A DNA stretch of 64,000 nucleotides, from contig NZ_JAJOZT010000006.1 in assembly GCF_021168475.1 (NCBI RefSeq), positions 1 through 64,000 of the forward strand. The letters run 5' to 3'. The DNA comes from Pseudoclavibacter sp. 13-3. GTDB lineage: Bacteria; Actinomycetota; Actinomycetes; Actinomycetales; Microbacteriaceae. Shown piece by piece: positions 1-14,671 of the stretch (the stretch's first letter is position 1; each line of letters opens with the position of its first letter). Below the pieces are notes generated by a model. It was not told the origin of the DNA, ran no database searches, and saw nothing but the letters and a program-made list of their open reading frames with translations. The position numbers were made by a program, and so were the translations under genes.

Positions 1-324
1 AAACAAATGAGCGGTCCCGCTTGAGGCCCAGAACCCAACAGATCCCAGCACCTTTGGGGTGACAAGAAGAAACAATACCCACACCCCACCAACCACCCAA
101 AACCACCCACCACACCCGGGCGTGTCGTACGGGAATGACCGGGGGCGTCTGACGTGCTGCCCGCGCACGGGAGCTCATCGAGACCGGAGCCGCTGCAGCC
201 TGCGACAGCGCACTCTCCCGTGCACAGGAACCGCTTCCCTCGGTCAGGGACGCGAAGAGGGAGCCGCCACCGGTGGTGACCGCTCCCTCTGGAATGGCGA
301 CGGGCCGATGCCCCGGCTGCACGC
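1..324. other. Gene-free left edge, possible rRNA spacer/leader
   Basis: No convincing coding sequence is seen; the open frames here have poor codon use. Read on the minus strand, the outer 60 bases carry a GTTGGGTTCTGGG-type phrase that recalls spacer or leader sequences around actinobacterial rRNA genes. An rRNA operon could therefore begin to the left of the window, downstream of tyrS. That is a resemblance from memory, not an alignment. The inner part holds the tyrS hairpin listed separately. Confidence 0.25.
256..290 (-). terminator. Hairpin downstream of tyrS
   Basis: A perfect 9-bp stem (AGAGGGAGC with GCTCCCTCT) encloses a 17-nt loop that itself contains the palindrome CCACCGGTGG. 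It lies 35 nt after the tyrS stop. There is no T-tract, as is common for hairpin terminators of high-GC actinobacteria. Confidence 0.55.
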
Positions 325-1644
325 CTAGGCCACAGTGAGACTGGCCAGCGTCTTCTTGCCGCGTCGCAGCACCGCGTGGCGCCCGTGCAGCAGCGGCTGG
401 CCTGCCAGTGCGGCCTCGGGGTCGGTGACCCGTACGTTGTTGACCGAGACCCCTCCCTGAGAGATCGCGCGTCGGGCTTCGCCCAAGCTCTTCACCAGTT
501 CGGTCTCGACCAGTGCCGCAGCGACTGTGGTGTCTGGCGCGACCGTCGCGGCCGGCAGCTCGGCAAGGGCGGCGACCAGGGTGGCTTCGTCGAGCGTCGT
601 GAGATCTCCGTTGCCGAAGAGCGCCGCCGAGGCCTCGATCGCCGCGCGTGTGGCGCTCAGCCCGTGCACGAGTGCAGTGACCTCCAGCGCCAGGCGACGC
701 TGTGCCTCACGTCTGTACGGCTCGTCAGCGACCTTTTGCGCGTACTCCGCGATCTCGTCGCGATTCAGGAATGTGAAGACTTTGAGGCGAGCGATCACGT
801 CTGCGTCATCGGTGTTCAGCCAGAACTGGTAGAACGCGTAGGGGGCCGTGAGATCGGCGTCGATCCAGATGGCGTTGCCCTCGCTCTTGCCGAACTTGGT
901 GCCGTCGGAGTTCGTGATGAGCGGTGTGCCCATCGCATGCGCAGACTGCTTCTCGACGCGCCTGATCAGATCGACGCCGCCGACCAGGTTGCCCCACTGA
1001 TCCTGACCGCCGCTCTGCAGCGTCACGCCCTCACGCCGGAAAAGCTCGAGAAAGTCATTGGCCTGCAGCACCTGGTAGCTGAACTCGGTGTAGCTGATGC
1101 CGGCGTCGGAGTTCAGCCGCTTCGAGACGGCCTCTTTCGAGAGCATCGCGCCCACGCGGAAGTTCTTGCCGATGTCACGCAGAAAGTCGATCGCGCTCAG
1201 CTGTGCCGTCCAGTCGAGGTTGTTCACGATGTGCACCGCGTTCTCGCCCTCGTCGCTCAGATACCCCGAGACCTGATGCTGTATGCGTGTGACCCACTCC
1301 CCGACCTGCTCTCGGGAGTGCAGCGTGCGCTCAGCGGTCGGCCGGGGATCGCCGATGAGTCCGGTGGCCCCGCCGACCACGGCGTACGGGGTGTTGCCGG
1401 CCAGCTGGAGACGACGCATCAGCAGCAGCTGCACCAGGTGCCCCAAGTGCAGGCTCGCCGCAGTGGGGTCGAATCCGCAGTAGTAGCGGATCGGGCCGGC
1501 GGCGAGGGATGCCCGCAGGTCGTCGAGATCGGTGCTCACTGAGATGAGTCCGCGCCATTGGAGCTCGTCGACGATGGAGTCGAAGGATTCGTCAATGCGC
1601 TGCGGAGCAAGTTCGGTCGGAGTGTCCGTCACGGTTTCAGTCAC
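325..1644 (-). CDS. tyrS: Tyrosyl-tRNA synthetase
   Basis: A 439-residue class I aminoacyl-tRNA synthetase that attaches tyrosine to tRNA-Tyr in the cytoplasm. The HIGH-like motif is HLGHL (about residues 66-70) and the KMSKS-like loop is KFGKS (about 250-254). The tyrosine pocket segment QVLQANDF and the GGQDQWGN motif are intact, and the last 60-70 residues form an S4-type RNA-binding domain. The start chosen is GTG at 1644, 7 nt after the argH stop and just after GAGAGAAA; a second GTG lies 12 nt downstream. The frame could extend further upstream, but that would overlap argH. It is the last gene of the argH-tyrS unit and is followed by a terminator hairpin. Length is normal for the family. 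Confidence 0.97.
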   Translation of the reverse strand: MTETVTDTPTELAPQRIDESFDSIVDELQWRGLISVSTDLDDLRASLAAGPIRYYCGFDPTAASLHLGHLVQLLLMRRLQLAGNTPYAVVGGATGLIGDPRPTAERTLHSREQVGEWVTRIQHQVSGYLSDEGENAVHIVNNLDWTAQLSAIDFLRDIGKNFRVGAMLSKEAVSKRLNSDAGISYTEFSYQVLQANDFLELFRREGVTLQSGGQDQWGNLVGGVDLIRRVEKQSAHAMGTPLITNSDGTKFGKSEGNAIWIDADLTAPYAFYQFWLNTDDADVIARLKVFTFLNRDEIAEYAQKVADEPYRREAQRRLALEVTALVHGLSATRAAIEASAALFGNGDLTTLDEATLVAALAELPAATVAPDTTVAAALVETELVKSLGEARRAISQGGVSVNNVRVTDPEAALAGQPLLHGRHAVLRRGKKTLASLTVA

Positions 1645-1651
1645 TTTCTCT

Positions 1652-3097
<1,446 letters not shown>

Positions 3098-3122
3098 TCA
3101 TGCCGCGCCTGCGGCCGTGATC

Positions 3123-3128
3123 ATTCTA
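3123..3128 (-). promoter_or_regulatory. Possible -10 box of argH-tyrS
   Basis: TAGAAT on the minus strand, 34 bp before the argH start and downstream of the argF hairpin. No good -35 hexamer is visible at 16-18 bp. Confidence 0.35.
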
Positions 3129-3178
3129 CGCGAGAGGTCTCGTCGAGCCGGTGCACCGCGTCGCGCGCCGAATGCGCA

Positions 3179-3216
3179 GAACGGGCCGCGGCAGGTGGAT
3201 GTGCCGCGGCCCGTTC
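3179..3216 (-). terminator. 15-bp GC-rich hairpin between argF and argH
   Basis: A perfect 15-bp stem (GAACGGGCCGCGGCA with its complement) with an 8-nt loop, 40 nt after the argF stop. No T-run follows on either strand. It probably ends or attenuates the argCJBDF transcript before argH. Confidence 0.6.
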
Positions 3217-3256
3217 AGGACTCGTCGATCTGGGCAGCCGTGCGGGGCTGCCCTGC

Positions 3257-5349
<2,093 letters not shown>

Positions 5350-5455
5350 GTGTGTGATGTGCTCCTGTGCGGTGAATGTGTGCGTTTCGCGATGAGTGGG
5401 CGGATGCGGTGGTCGGGGCCGCCGTGAACGACCGGTCAGTCGTGGCGGTCCCGCA

Positions 5456-6412
5456 TCATCGTCGCTCGATGGACGCTTCGCTCGTCTGGGCACCGTCGGC
5501 CGCGTCGGGCTCCGGGGTGACGAGCGTTCCGATGCCCGACTGCGTGAAGATCTCGAGCAGGGCCGAGTGCGGACGACGCCCGTCGACCACGTGCGCCTGC
5601 GGAACTCCGCCGCGTACGGCGTCGAGGCAGGCGCGCATCTTCGGGATCATGCCGCTCTCAAGGCTCGGCAGCATCTGTTCGAGTTCGTCGGCGGTGATCT
5701 GCGAGACCAGGCTGGTGGGGTCTGGCCAGTCGCGGTAGAGCCCGCCGACGTTCGTCAGCAGAACGAGCTTCGCGGCGCCGAGCGCCACGGCGAGGGCAGA
5801 GGCAGCTCGATCGGCGTTCACGTTCAGCGGCTGTGCACCGCACTCTCCCTCTGGCGCGATCGACGAGACCACCGGCACACGGCCGGCGTCGAGCTGCGCG
5901 CGCACGATCTGCGGCTGCACGCCGACGACCTCGCCGACGAGCCCCAGATCGACGGGCTTGCCATGGTCGTCTCCCGTGATGCGCTCGCCGATGAACAGTC
6001 CGGCGTCTTCGCCCGAGATGGCCACGGCGAAAGGACCATGATGATTGATGCGCCCGACCAGGTCACGCGAGATCTGCCCGGTGAGCACCATGCGCACGAT
6101 CTCCATCGCCTCTGGCGAGGTGTAGCGGTAGCCCACGCGAAACTCGGTGGGAATACCCAGACGTTCCAGCATCCGGGTGATCTGTGGGCCGCCCCCATGC
6201 ACCACGACGGGCCGGATGCCGACCATGCTCAGATACACGACGTCCTGCGCGAATGCGTCGATCAGCGCCGGGTCGACCATGGCGTTGCCGCCGAACTTCA
6301 GCACGAAGGTCTCGCCGTGGAACTTCTGCAGCCACGGCAGCGACTCCATCAGGGTGGCGGTCTTGACCTCGGCGAGAGCGGCGTCTTCGGACAGCGAGAG
6401 ATGCTCAGTCAT
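5456..6412 (-). CDS. argB: Acetylglutamate kinase
   Basis: A 318-residue amino-acid kinase that phosphorylates N-acetylglutamate with ATP. The N-terminal LKFGGNAM and VHGGGPQI glycine loops are both intact, as is the C-terminal kinase lobe. The ATG at 6412 sits one base after the argJ stop, so coupling to argJ is likely. The last 25-30 residues (rich in Ala, Asp, Ser) go beyond the usual family end. This kinase is normally the arginine-feedback-inhibited step; I cannot judge the sensitivity of this one from sequence. Confidence 0.96.
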   Translation of the reverse strand: MTEHLSLSEDAALAEVKTATLMESLPWLQKFHGETFVLKFGGNAMVDPALIDAFAQDVVYLSMVGIRPVVVHGGGPQITRMLERLGIPTEFRVGYRYTSPEAMEIVRMVLTGQISRDLVGRINHHGPFAVAISGEDAGLFIGERITGDDHGKPVDLGLVGEVVGVQPQIVRAQLDAGRVPVVSSIAPEGECGAQPLNVNADRAASALAVALGAAKLVLLTNVGGLYRDWPDPTSLVSQITADELEQMLPSLESGMIPKMRACLDAVRGGVPQAHVVDGRRPHSALLEIFTQSGIGTLVTPEPDAADGAQTSEASIERR

Positions 6413-6413
6413 G

Positions 6414-7568
6414 TCAGCTCTCGTATTCGCTGTTGATCTCGACGTACTCATGGGTGAGATCGCTGGTGCGCACCATACCGGTCGCCTCGCCTGACTTCAG
6501 GTCGATGAGCACACGCACCGCGCGGGGCGCCAGATCGACGGTGGCCGGGTCTCGGTCGGGCTGACCCGCGTGACAGACGCGCGTGCCGTTGATCGTCACG
6601 TCGATGTCGAAGGGGTCGAACGCGGCCCGGGTGGTGCCCACGGCAGCGAGGACGCGCCCCCAGTTCGGGTCGTTGCCCGCGATGGCGGTCTTGAAGAGGT
6701 TGCTGCGTCCCACGGCGCGGGCGACCTCGATCGCGTCGTCCTCGTCAGCCGCGTGCTGCACCTCGATGTCGATGGTGTGCGAAGCGCCCTCGGCGTCGTC
6801 CTGGATCTTGGCGGCCAACGCGTCGCAGACCTCGGTCAGCCGGGCGACGAACTCCGCGTGCTCCGGCCTGACGCCCGAGGCGCCCGAGCTCAGCAGGGTG
6901 ACCGTGTCGTTGGTCGACATGCAGCCGTCGACGTCGAGCCGGTTGAAGGTGTGTCGTACGGCTTCGTCAAGCGCCTGCTGCAGCTCGGCGGCCTCGATCT
7001 CGGCGTCGGTGGTGACGACGACGAGCATGGTGGCCATGCCCGGGGCGATCATGCCCGACCCTTTGGCGATGCCGCCGATCGACCAGCCGTCGGGGTGCTG
7101 CACAGCGACCTCTTTGGCCACAGTGTCAGTGGTGAGGATGGCTTCGGCGGCCAGGCTGCCGCCGTCTGCCGAGAGTTCGGCCGCGGCAGCGGTCACCCCG
7201 CCGACCAGCTTCTCGAGCGGCAGCTGATGGCCGATGATGCCGGTCGAGCAGACAACCACGTCGCCGGCCGACACACCGACCTGTTCGGCGACGGCCTCGG
7301 CTGTCGCATGAGCCGTCTGGAAGCCCTGATCGCCGGTGTAGCAGTTCGCCCCGCCCGAGTTCAGCACGACGGCGTCAACGCGCCCGTCTGCCGCGGCCTG
7401 ACGGCTCCAGCGCACTGGATTCGCCTGGCAGCGATTCGTGGTGAACGCTGCAGCTGCATCGAAGCGCGGCCCGCGGTTGACGACGAGCGCCAGGTCGCGG
7501 TCTCCGTTCGCCTTGATGCCGGCGGCCACGCCGGCCGCCTCGAAACCTGCTGGTGTGGTGACGGTCAC
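6414..7568 (-). CDS. argJ: Bifunctional glutamate N-acetyltransferase/ornithine acetyltransferase
   Basis: A 384-residue ArgJ that recycles the acetyl group from acetylornithine to glutamate. The protein is normally cut autocatalytically before a threonine nucleophile in a (M)TTDT motif. Here the site reads ILTTDT (about residues 188-193), with Leu in place of the usual Met before the reactive Thr. The oxyanion-hole segment CSTGIIG is present. The start is GTG at 7568, overlapping the argC stop as GTGA, with GGAG 7 nt upstream. Because argJ recycles acetyl groups, argA is not needed for net flux once the cycle is primed. Confidence 0.95.
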   Translation of the reverse strand: MTVTTPAGFEAAGVAAGIKANGDRDLALVVNRGPRFDAAAAFTTNRCQANPVRWSRQAAADGRVDAVVLNSGGANCYTGDQGFQTAHATAEAVAEQVGVSAGDVVVCSTGIIGHQLPLEKLVGGVTAAAAELSADGGSLAAEAILTTDTVAKEVAVQHPDGWSIGGIAKGSGMIAPGMATMLVVVTTDAEIEAAELQQALDEAVRHTFNRLDVDGCMSTNDTVTLLSSGASGVRPEHAEFVARLTEVCDALAAKIQDDAEGASHTIDIEVQHAADEDDAIEVARAVGRSNLFKTAIAGNDPNWGRVLAAVGTTRAAFDPFDIDVTINGTRVCHAGQPDRDPATVDLAPRAVRVLIDLKSGEATGMVRTSDLTHEYVEINSEYES

Positions 7569-8629
7569 GGAGCGACTCCTTCGATGGGCAGCCCGGCGGC
7601 CTCGTCAAGGCCCAGGGCGATGTTTGCAGACTGAATGGCGGCACCTGCGGTGCCCTTCACGAGGTTGTCGAGCGCCGAGACGGCGACGAGCCGGCGAGCG
7701 GCTTCGTCGACGGCGATGCCGAGCGAGGCGACATTCGAACCGAGCACGGATGCGGTCGCCGGAAAGCGGCCGGCGGGCAGCAGTTCGATGAAACGTTCGT
7801 CTTCGTAGGCAGCCTCGTAGGCGTCACGGAGGTCGTCGAGCGTGGTGCCCGCAGACAGTCGTGCGGTCGAGGTGGCCAGGATGCCACGGGCCATCGGCAC
7901 GAGCACCGGGGTGAACGAGATGCGAATGTCGCGCGACGAGGTCTCGCCCGGGATGCTGGCGGCCCAGCGCAGATCCTGTTGGATCTCGGGGATGTGCCGG
8001 TGCGTGCCTCCGACGGCGTAGGCGCCGGCCGAACCGAGGATCTCGCTGGCGAGCAGATTCGGTTTCAGCGAGCGTCCGGCGCCCGAGGGGCCGACCGCGA
8101 GCACGGCGACCAGGTCGTCGGTCTCGACGAGGCCCGCCGCGACGGCCGGGGCCAGCCCGATGCTGACGGCGCTCACATTGCAGCCCGGCGCGGCGATGCG
8201 GGTCGCGCCGCGCAGCCATTCGCGCTGACGGCTGCCCTCGCGGGGCAGCTCTGGCAGGCCATAGGCCCAGGCCCCGTGGTAGTCGCCGCCGTAAAAGCGA
8301 TTCCAGTCGTCTTCATCGATCAGTCGATGATCCGCTCCGGCGTCGACGACGATGACATTCTCGGGCAGCTGGTCGGTGAGCTCGCCGCTCTTGCCGTGCG
8401 GCAGAGCGACGAAGACCACATCGTGACCCGCCAGGCTCTCAGCACTGGTGTCATCGAGCACCAGGTCGCCGAGGCGATGCAGGTGCGGATGAATGTCGCC
8501 GAGACGCTGCCCGGCGTTCGAATGAGCGGTGACCGTGCGCACCTCGAGCTGCGGGTGCGACGAGAGCAGCCGAAGCAGCTCTCCACCCGCGTACCCGCTG
8601 GCTCCGGCGACTGCTACAGAGATCGACAT
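7565..8629 (-). CDS. argC: N-acetyl-gamma-glutamyl-phosphate reductase
   Basis: A 354-residue NADPH-dependent reductase that makes N-acetylglutamate semialdehyde. The Rossmann loop GASGYAGGE is at the N-terminus and the catalytic cysteine is in PGCNVSA. Two in-frame ATGs 9 nt apart are possible; the second (8629) is chosen because AAGGTG lies 6 nt before it, while it almost touches the first. Only 15 nt separate it from the pheT stop, so argC probably has no promoter of its own there and the arg genes would ride on pheST transcription unless a promoter lies inside pheT. Confidence 0.95.
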   Translation of the reverse strand: MSISVAVAGASGYAGGELLRLLSSHPQLEVRTVTAHSNAGQRLGDIHPHLHRLGDLVLDDTSAESLAGHDVVFVALPHGKSGELTDQLPENVIVVDAGADHRLIDEDDWNRFYGGDYHGAWAYGLPELPREGSRQREWLRGATRIAAPGCNVSAVSIGLAPAVAAGLVETDDLVAVLAVGPSGAGRSLKPNLLASEILGSAGAYAVGGTHRHIPEIQQDLRWAASIPGETSSRDIRISFTPVLVPMARGILATSTARLSAGTTLDDLRDAYEAAYEDERFIELLPAGRFPATASVLGSNVASLGIAVDEAARRLVAVSALDNLVKGTAGAAIQSANIALGLDEAAGLPIEGVAP

Positions 8630-8644
8630 GGCATTCACCTTACG

Positions 8645-11166
8645 TCAGGCCCGCAGCTGCGCGCCGAAGCGCTCGGCTGCCAGCGCGACCGCGGCATCCT
8701 TCGCCTCGGTCGCCTCCGCGGCGGTCAGCGTGCGGTCGGCCGCGCGGAAGCGCAGGGCGAATGTGAGCGACTTTTCGCCATCGCCGACACCGTCTCCGCG
8801 ATAGTCGTCGACCAGCTGCACATGTTCGAGCAGGTCGCCGGCCCCCTCGGCGACGGAGGCTCGCACCTGCGCCGCGGGCGTGTCGAGCGGCACCACCAGC
8901 GAGAGATCCTGAGTGGCAGCCGTCTGCGTGCGCACCGGTGCCGCGTGCACCTGAGCCGGAGCGACGCGCTGCAGCGCGTCGATGTCGATCTCGGCGACGG
9001 CGATGCGTCCATGCAGCTTCATCGCGGCGATGTGGTCGGGGTGCAGCTCCCCGGCGAACCCCACGACCAGTTCGCCCTCTGCCGTCGAGACGACGACCTC
9101 ACCGCCGCGCCCGGGATGCAGACCGACGAGCTCTGCCTGACGCAGCTTGAGGGTGACGCCGAAGACGAGGCCCACCTGCGCCACGAAGGCGCCGGCCTCC
9201 TGCCAGTCGACGGGCAGCGCCTTGATGCCGGGCTGATGCGCGATGCTGTTGCCGGTGATCACAGCAGCGATGTGTCGCGGCTGCGCCGGCAGACTCTCAT
9301 AGAGCGCCTGCAGTGTGGCCGCATCGGGACGAGCCGTGCCGATCGGCAGCTGCTGCGAGCCGGTCTGCTGCCCCGTCTCAGGGCGAAAGACCAGCTCCTG
9401 CTCCACGATCGCCAGGTCGGTGAGGCCGCGGCTGATGTTGCGCCGCGCGACGTCGAGCAGACCGGGCAGCACGAGCCGGCGCAGAAGCCCCTCTTTGGCG
9501 TCGAGCGGGTTCGCCAAGGTGACCGACGGCAGCTGCGCCGACTCGAACAGTGCGTTCTGCGCTGCCGAGACGAAGGGGTAGCTGAAGACCTCGGTGTAAC
9601 CGGCGCCGGCGAGATGCCGGGCCAGGCGACGGCGCGCCTGCTGCACGGCGGTGTAGCCGTGGCCGGGAGGGGCCACCGGCAGACGCACCGGAATGCGCTC
9701 GTAGCCGGCGATGCGGGCTACCTCTTCGACCAGGTCGACCTGTTCGGTGATGTCGGGGCGCCAAGTGGGGGCCGTGACATCGAGCACATCGCCGTTGTCG
9801 ACGACCTGGGCACCGATCTGACGCAGAATCGAGACCACTTCGTCACGGGTGACGTCGATGCCGGTCAGGGCGGCCGCCGCATCGACCGGCAGCTGCACGG
9901 TCGTTCTGGGCAGTTCGGGCAGGTAGGCCGAACCGAGCTCGGAGGCAGTTCCGCCGGCGAGCTCGATGAGCAGGTCGACGACGCGCTGCGCCGCCGCCGG
10001 CGCGATGACCGGATCGACTCCGCGCTCGTAGCGCTTCGACGCCTCACTGGGCAGTTTGTGCCGGCGGGCGGTGCGAGCGATCGAGACCGGCTCGAACGCT
10101 GCGGCCTCGACGAGCACGCGTTTCGTCGTCTCGCTCACCTCGGTGGCGGCGCCGCCCATCACGCCGGCCAGGCCGACGACATGAGCGTGATCGGCGATGA
10201 CCAGGTCTTCGGGGTCGAGGGTGCGCTCTTTCTCATCGAGCGTGGTCAGCTTCTCGCCGGTCTGCGCGCGCCGCACGATGAGTCCGCCATCCAGCCGGTC
10301 GAGGTCGTAGCCGTGGATGGGCTGCCCGGTCTCGAGCATGACGTAGTTCGTGATGTCGACGACGACCGAGATCGACCGAATGCCGGCCAGCGTCAGCCGT
10401 TCCAGCATCCACGGAGGCGTCGGGGCGCCGGCATCGACGCCGTCGACGACGCGCGTGACGAAGCTGCGCACGCCGGCCGCGCCGCGGATCGGCTGTCGGT
10501 CGTCGATCTCGGCCGAGAAGCCGGAGGCGAGCGCGGGCGCGCCCACCCGATCGATCGGGTCGACGAAGGCCGCACCGGTCGCATGGCCGTACTCGCGAGC
10601 CACACCGCGAATCGAGAAGGCGTAGCCGCGATCGGGCGTCACGTTGATCTCGACCGCCCGGTCGTCCAGGCCCAGCAGCGGAATCGCCGGCGTGCCGACC
10701 TCGGGATCGAGCCCCAGATCGGCGAGCACGATGATTCCGTTGTGGTCTTCACCCAGACCGAGCTCACGCGCGCTGGCCATCATGCCGTCAGAGACGTGCC
10801 CATAGGTCTTGCGCGCCGCGATGCGGAAGTCGCCGGGAAGCACGCTGCCGGGCAGCGTCACGACGACTTTGTCGCCGACCGTGAAGTTGTGGGCGCCACA
10901 GACGATGCCGCGCACCGCCTCGCCGCCGTCGGCCGCCTGCTCGCCTTCGGGGGCCACGCGCACGCTGCACCAGTTGATGGTCTTGCCGTTGGTCTGCGGC
11001 TCGGGCGTCGCCTCGAGCACCTGACCGACGACCAGCGGGCCACTGACCTCGAACGCGTGCACGTCTTCTTCTTCGAGCCCGACTTTGACCAGCGCGGCCA
11101 GCACCGCATCCGGCTCGGAACTCTGCAGCTCGACGAACTCGCCGAGCCAGCTCAATGGAACCCGCA

Positions 11167-11167
<1 letters not shown>
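8645..11167 (-). CDS. pheT: Phenylalanyl-tRNA synthetase beta subunit
   Basis: An 840-residue beta chain of the alpha2-beta2 PheRS. It shows the expected order: an EMAP-like tRNA-binding domain (about 40-160), B3/B4 editing domain (about 215-380), B5 domain (about 405-475), the catalytic-like core and a C-terminal anticodon-binding FDX-ACB domain that starts near DLSLVVPLD. The ATG at 11167 overlaps the pheS stop as TGATG, so the subunits are translationally coupled. Confidence 0.97.
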
Positions 11168-12315
<1,148 letters not shown>

Positions 12316-12351
12316 TCACACCCGGAATACCCTCGACGATGCTCACGCCGG

Positions 12352-13155
12352 TCAGGCGTGCATGCGAAACGCAGACTGATAAAGACAGACGCTGGCGGCG
12401 ATGGCCAGATTCAGTGACTCTGCCCGACCGTAGATCGGCAGGCGCACTGCCTGGTCGGCGAGGGCCAGCTCGGCCTCGTCGAGACCGTGCGCCTCATTGC
12501 CGAAGAGCCATGCCGTCGGCTGAGCCAGCAGCTCTGCCGTGGCAGTGTCAGAAGAGAGTTCGTCGCCGCTGATATCGGCGGCGAGCGTCTGCAGGCCGCT
12601 CTCGTGCGCCAGTCGCACGGCGTCTTCCAGGCTGACACCGACTGCCACGGGCAGGTGGAAGAGCGACCCCGTCGTCGAACGGACCACTTTCGGGTTGTAC
12701 ACGTCGACGCTGCCATCGGTGAAGATCACTCCGTCGGCGCCCACTGCGTCAGCAACGCGCAGCACGGTGCCGGCGTTTCCGGGGTCTGAGACATGATGCA
12801 TGATCACGAGGAGCCTGGGGTCCGCAGCGAACAGGTCTTCGGCACGCACGGGAAACTGCCGGGCCACCGCCACGACGCCTTGTGGATGCACTGTGTCGCT
12901 CATCGCTTTGAGCACGCGCTCGGTGACGGTCTCGACCGGCACACCGGCGGCGCGAGCGGCGTCGAGCAGGTCGCCGAGACGTTCGACCGCGTTTTCGGCC
13001 GCGTAGACCTGCTCGACCGCCTGAGACCGCCATTGCACAGCCTCGGCCACAGACTGTGGCCCGTCAAGCAGAAAACGCCCGGTCTTCGACCGGGCGTCTC
13101 TGCGTGCCAGTGCGGCAGCGAATCTCACGCGCTCATTGTGAACGCTGGTGAGCAT
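12352..13155 (-). CDS. TrmH/SpoU-family RNA 2'-O-ribose methyltransferase
   Basis: A 267-residue SPOUT methyltransferase, most likely a 23S rRNA 2'-O-methyltransferase of the RlmB/TsnR type. The N-terminal 90 residues form a substrate-binding domain that ends in SDTVHPQGVVAV. SPOUT motif 1 is HHVSDPGNAGTVLR, motif 2 is GNEAHGL and motif 3 is IYGRAESLNLAIAASVCLY. The exact rRNA target cannot be read from sequence. It starts 2 nt after the rplT stop, so it belongs to the infC-rpmI-rplT transcript, as is common in actinobacteria. Confidence 0.88.
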   Translation of the reverse strand: MLTSVHNERVRFAAALARRDARSKTGRFLLDGPQSVAEAVQWRSQAVEQVYAAENAVERLGDLLDAARAAGVPVETVTERVLKAMSDTVHPQGVVAVARQFPVRAEDLFAADPRLLVIMHHVSDPGNAGTVLRVADAVGADGVIFTDGSVDVYNPKVVRSTTGSLFHLPVAVGVSLEDAVRLAHESGLQTLAADISGDELSSDTATAELLAQPTAWLFGNEAHGLDEAELALADQAVRLPIYGRAESLNLAIAASVCLYQSAFRMHA

Positions 13156-13157
13156 GT

Positions 13158-13538
13158 TCAGGCCTGAGGCGCATTCACATCAGCGGGCAGAGCCTGCTTG
13201 GCGGTCTCGACCAGGCTGCTGAACGTCTTGGCGTCGGTGACGGCCAGTTCGGCGAGCAGGCGACGGTCGACCTCGACACCGGCCAGGTTCAGCCCCTGGA
13301 TCAGACGGTTGTAGGTGATGCCGTTCGCACGGGCTGCAGCGTTGATGCGCTGGATCCAGAGGCGGCGGAACTGCCCCTTCTTCGCACGACGATCACGGAA
13401 GGCGTAGGTGTACGAATGAGTGACCTGCTCCTTCGCCTTGCGGTAGAGGCGCGACCGCTGACCGCGGTAGCCCTCTGCCTTCTCGAGGATCTCGCGACGC
13501 TTCTTCTTGGCGTTGACGGAACGCTTGACTCTTGCCAT
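13158..13538 (-). CDS. rplT: 50S ribosomal protein L20
   Basis: A 126-residue L20 with the typical basic N-terminus ([18 protein letters not shown]), the YRKAKEQV helix and the conserved [10 protein letters not shown] segment. In other bacteria L20 binds 23S rRNA early in assembly and also represses this operon; no such site can be confirmed here. The start is the ATG at 13538 preceded by GAGAGAG; the frame upstream is unrelated. Confidence 0.98.
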   Translation of the reverse strand: MARVKRSVNAKKKRREILEKAEGYRGQRSRLYRKAKEQVTHSYTYAFRDRRAKKGQFRRLWIQRINAAARANGITYNRLIQGLNLAGVEVDRRLLAELAVTDAKTFSSLVETAKQALPADVNAPQA

Positions 13539-13569
13539 TTCAGTACTCTCTCTTCGGTCCGGTTCGCTC

Positions 13570-13764
13570 TTACTTGCCCAGCAGTCGCTTGACCTGCTTG
13601 GTGTCAGCGGCCGAGACCGGGACATCCGCGCTCAGGCGACGGGTGCGACGTGACGACTTGTGCTCGAGCAGGTGGCGCTTGTTCGCCTGCTCGCGGTACA
13701 GCTTGCCGCTGCCGGTGGTGCGAAAACGCTTCTTGGCACCGGAATGTGTCTTCTGCTTTGGCAT
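13570..13764 (-). CDS. rpmI: 50S ribosomal protein L35
   Basis: A 64-residue, very basic ribosomal protein with the typical [15 protein letters not shown] start and [19 protein letters not shown] body. It lies between infC and rplT in the usual order. A purine-rich GAGAAGAAGAAG tract precedes the ATG. Confidence 0.98.
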   Translation of the reverse strand: MPKQKTHSGAKKRFRTTGSGKLYREQANKRHLLEHKSSRRTRRLSADVPVSAADTKQVKRLLGK

Positions 13765-13803
13765 CTTCTTCTTCTCTTTCGTATCTGCCGACCGGTGGAT
13801 CGG

Positions 13804-14412
13804 TCAGTTGGTCTTCTCTGCCTCGGCCTCTGCCTCAGCCTCGGCTTCGGCGGCCTTCGCCTCGCGCTTCGCGGCGCGCTCGGCCTCGGCCTTGATCTCA
13901 GCCTTGGTGCGGATCGGCGCCAGCACCATGGTCATGTTGCGGCCGTCCTGCAGTGGCTTGAACTCGATGGTCGCGTATTCTTTGAGCTCTTCGGCGAGCT
14001 TCATGAGCAGTTTGTAGCCGAACTCGGGGCGGGACTGCTCACGACCACGGAACATGATCATGACCTTGACTTTGTCGCCGCTCTTGAGAAAGCGGAGCAC
14101 GTGACCCTTCTTGGTCTCGTAGTCGTGGCTGTCGATCTTGAGACGGAAGCGAATCTCTTTGAGCTGAGCGTTCGTCTGGTTGCGACGGGCCTCACGGGCT
14201 TTCTGAGCGGCTTCGTACTTGAACTTGCCGTAGTCCATGAGCTTCGCCACCGGCGGCTTCGAATGCGGGGCGACCTCGACGAGGTCGAGGTCTGCCTCAC
14301 GTGCCAAATGCAGTGCCTTGGCTACAGAGACGACACCGATCTGCTCTCCCTTGGGGCCGACCAGGCGGACTTCGGGAACTCGGATACGGTCATTGATGCG
14401 CGGCTCGCTAAT
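13804..14412 (-). CDS. infC: Translation initiation factor IF-3, ATT start codon
   Basis: A 202-residue IF-3 that binds the 30S subunit and proofreads start-codon pairing. The N-domain begins with [19 protein letters not shown] and the C-domain contains the [17 protein letters not shown] segment. The start is taken as ATT at 14412: it sits 6 nt after AAGGAG and puts the product exactly at the conserved IF-3 N-terminus. The upstream in-frame ATG at about 14439 would add non-conserved residues and has no ribosome site. A rare AUU start is the classical basis of IF-3 autoregulation in Escherichia coli. The C-terminus carries an unusual tail of Ala-Glu repeats (about 12 residues). Confidence 0.93.
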   Translation of the reverse strand: MSEPRINDRIRVPEVRLVGPKGEQIGVVSVAKALHLAREADLDLVEVAPHSKPPVAKLMDYGKFKYEAAQKAREARRNQTNAQLKEIRFRLKIDSHDYETKKGHVLRFLKSGDKVKVMIMFRGREQSRPEFGYKLLMKLAEELKEYATIEFKPLQDGRNMTMVLAPIRTKAEIKAEAERAAKREAKAAEAEAEAEAEAEKTN

Positions 14413-14671
14413 CGGCTGCTCCTTACTCGTGCACGGCATGGTGAACGTCAGAGAAGCAGCAAGGCGCAGGCGCGTCTTGAGCACTTTAGACCCGGCAGTC
14501 TGTATTGAGGTCGACTACAGTAGGTGGGAGTGTGAACTCCTCTTCAGCTCAGCGCTGGGCATCATCGAGATGCACAGCAGAAGTCATACTACCAGAAACA
14601 GGCGCGTTCCTGCGAGCACCTGCGCCACTCCCACGATGTGGAGTTCCGAGAAGACGAGAGAAAGAGCGACG
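14413..14671. promoter_or_regulatory. Divergent infC / DUF1844 intergenic region
   Basis: This 259-bp region must hold the divergent promoters. On the minus strand a TAGTATGACT segment near 14584-14593 could supply a -10 box for infC, giving a leader of about 165 nt. I see no clear attenuator or terminator. Confidence 0.3.
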
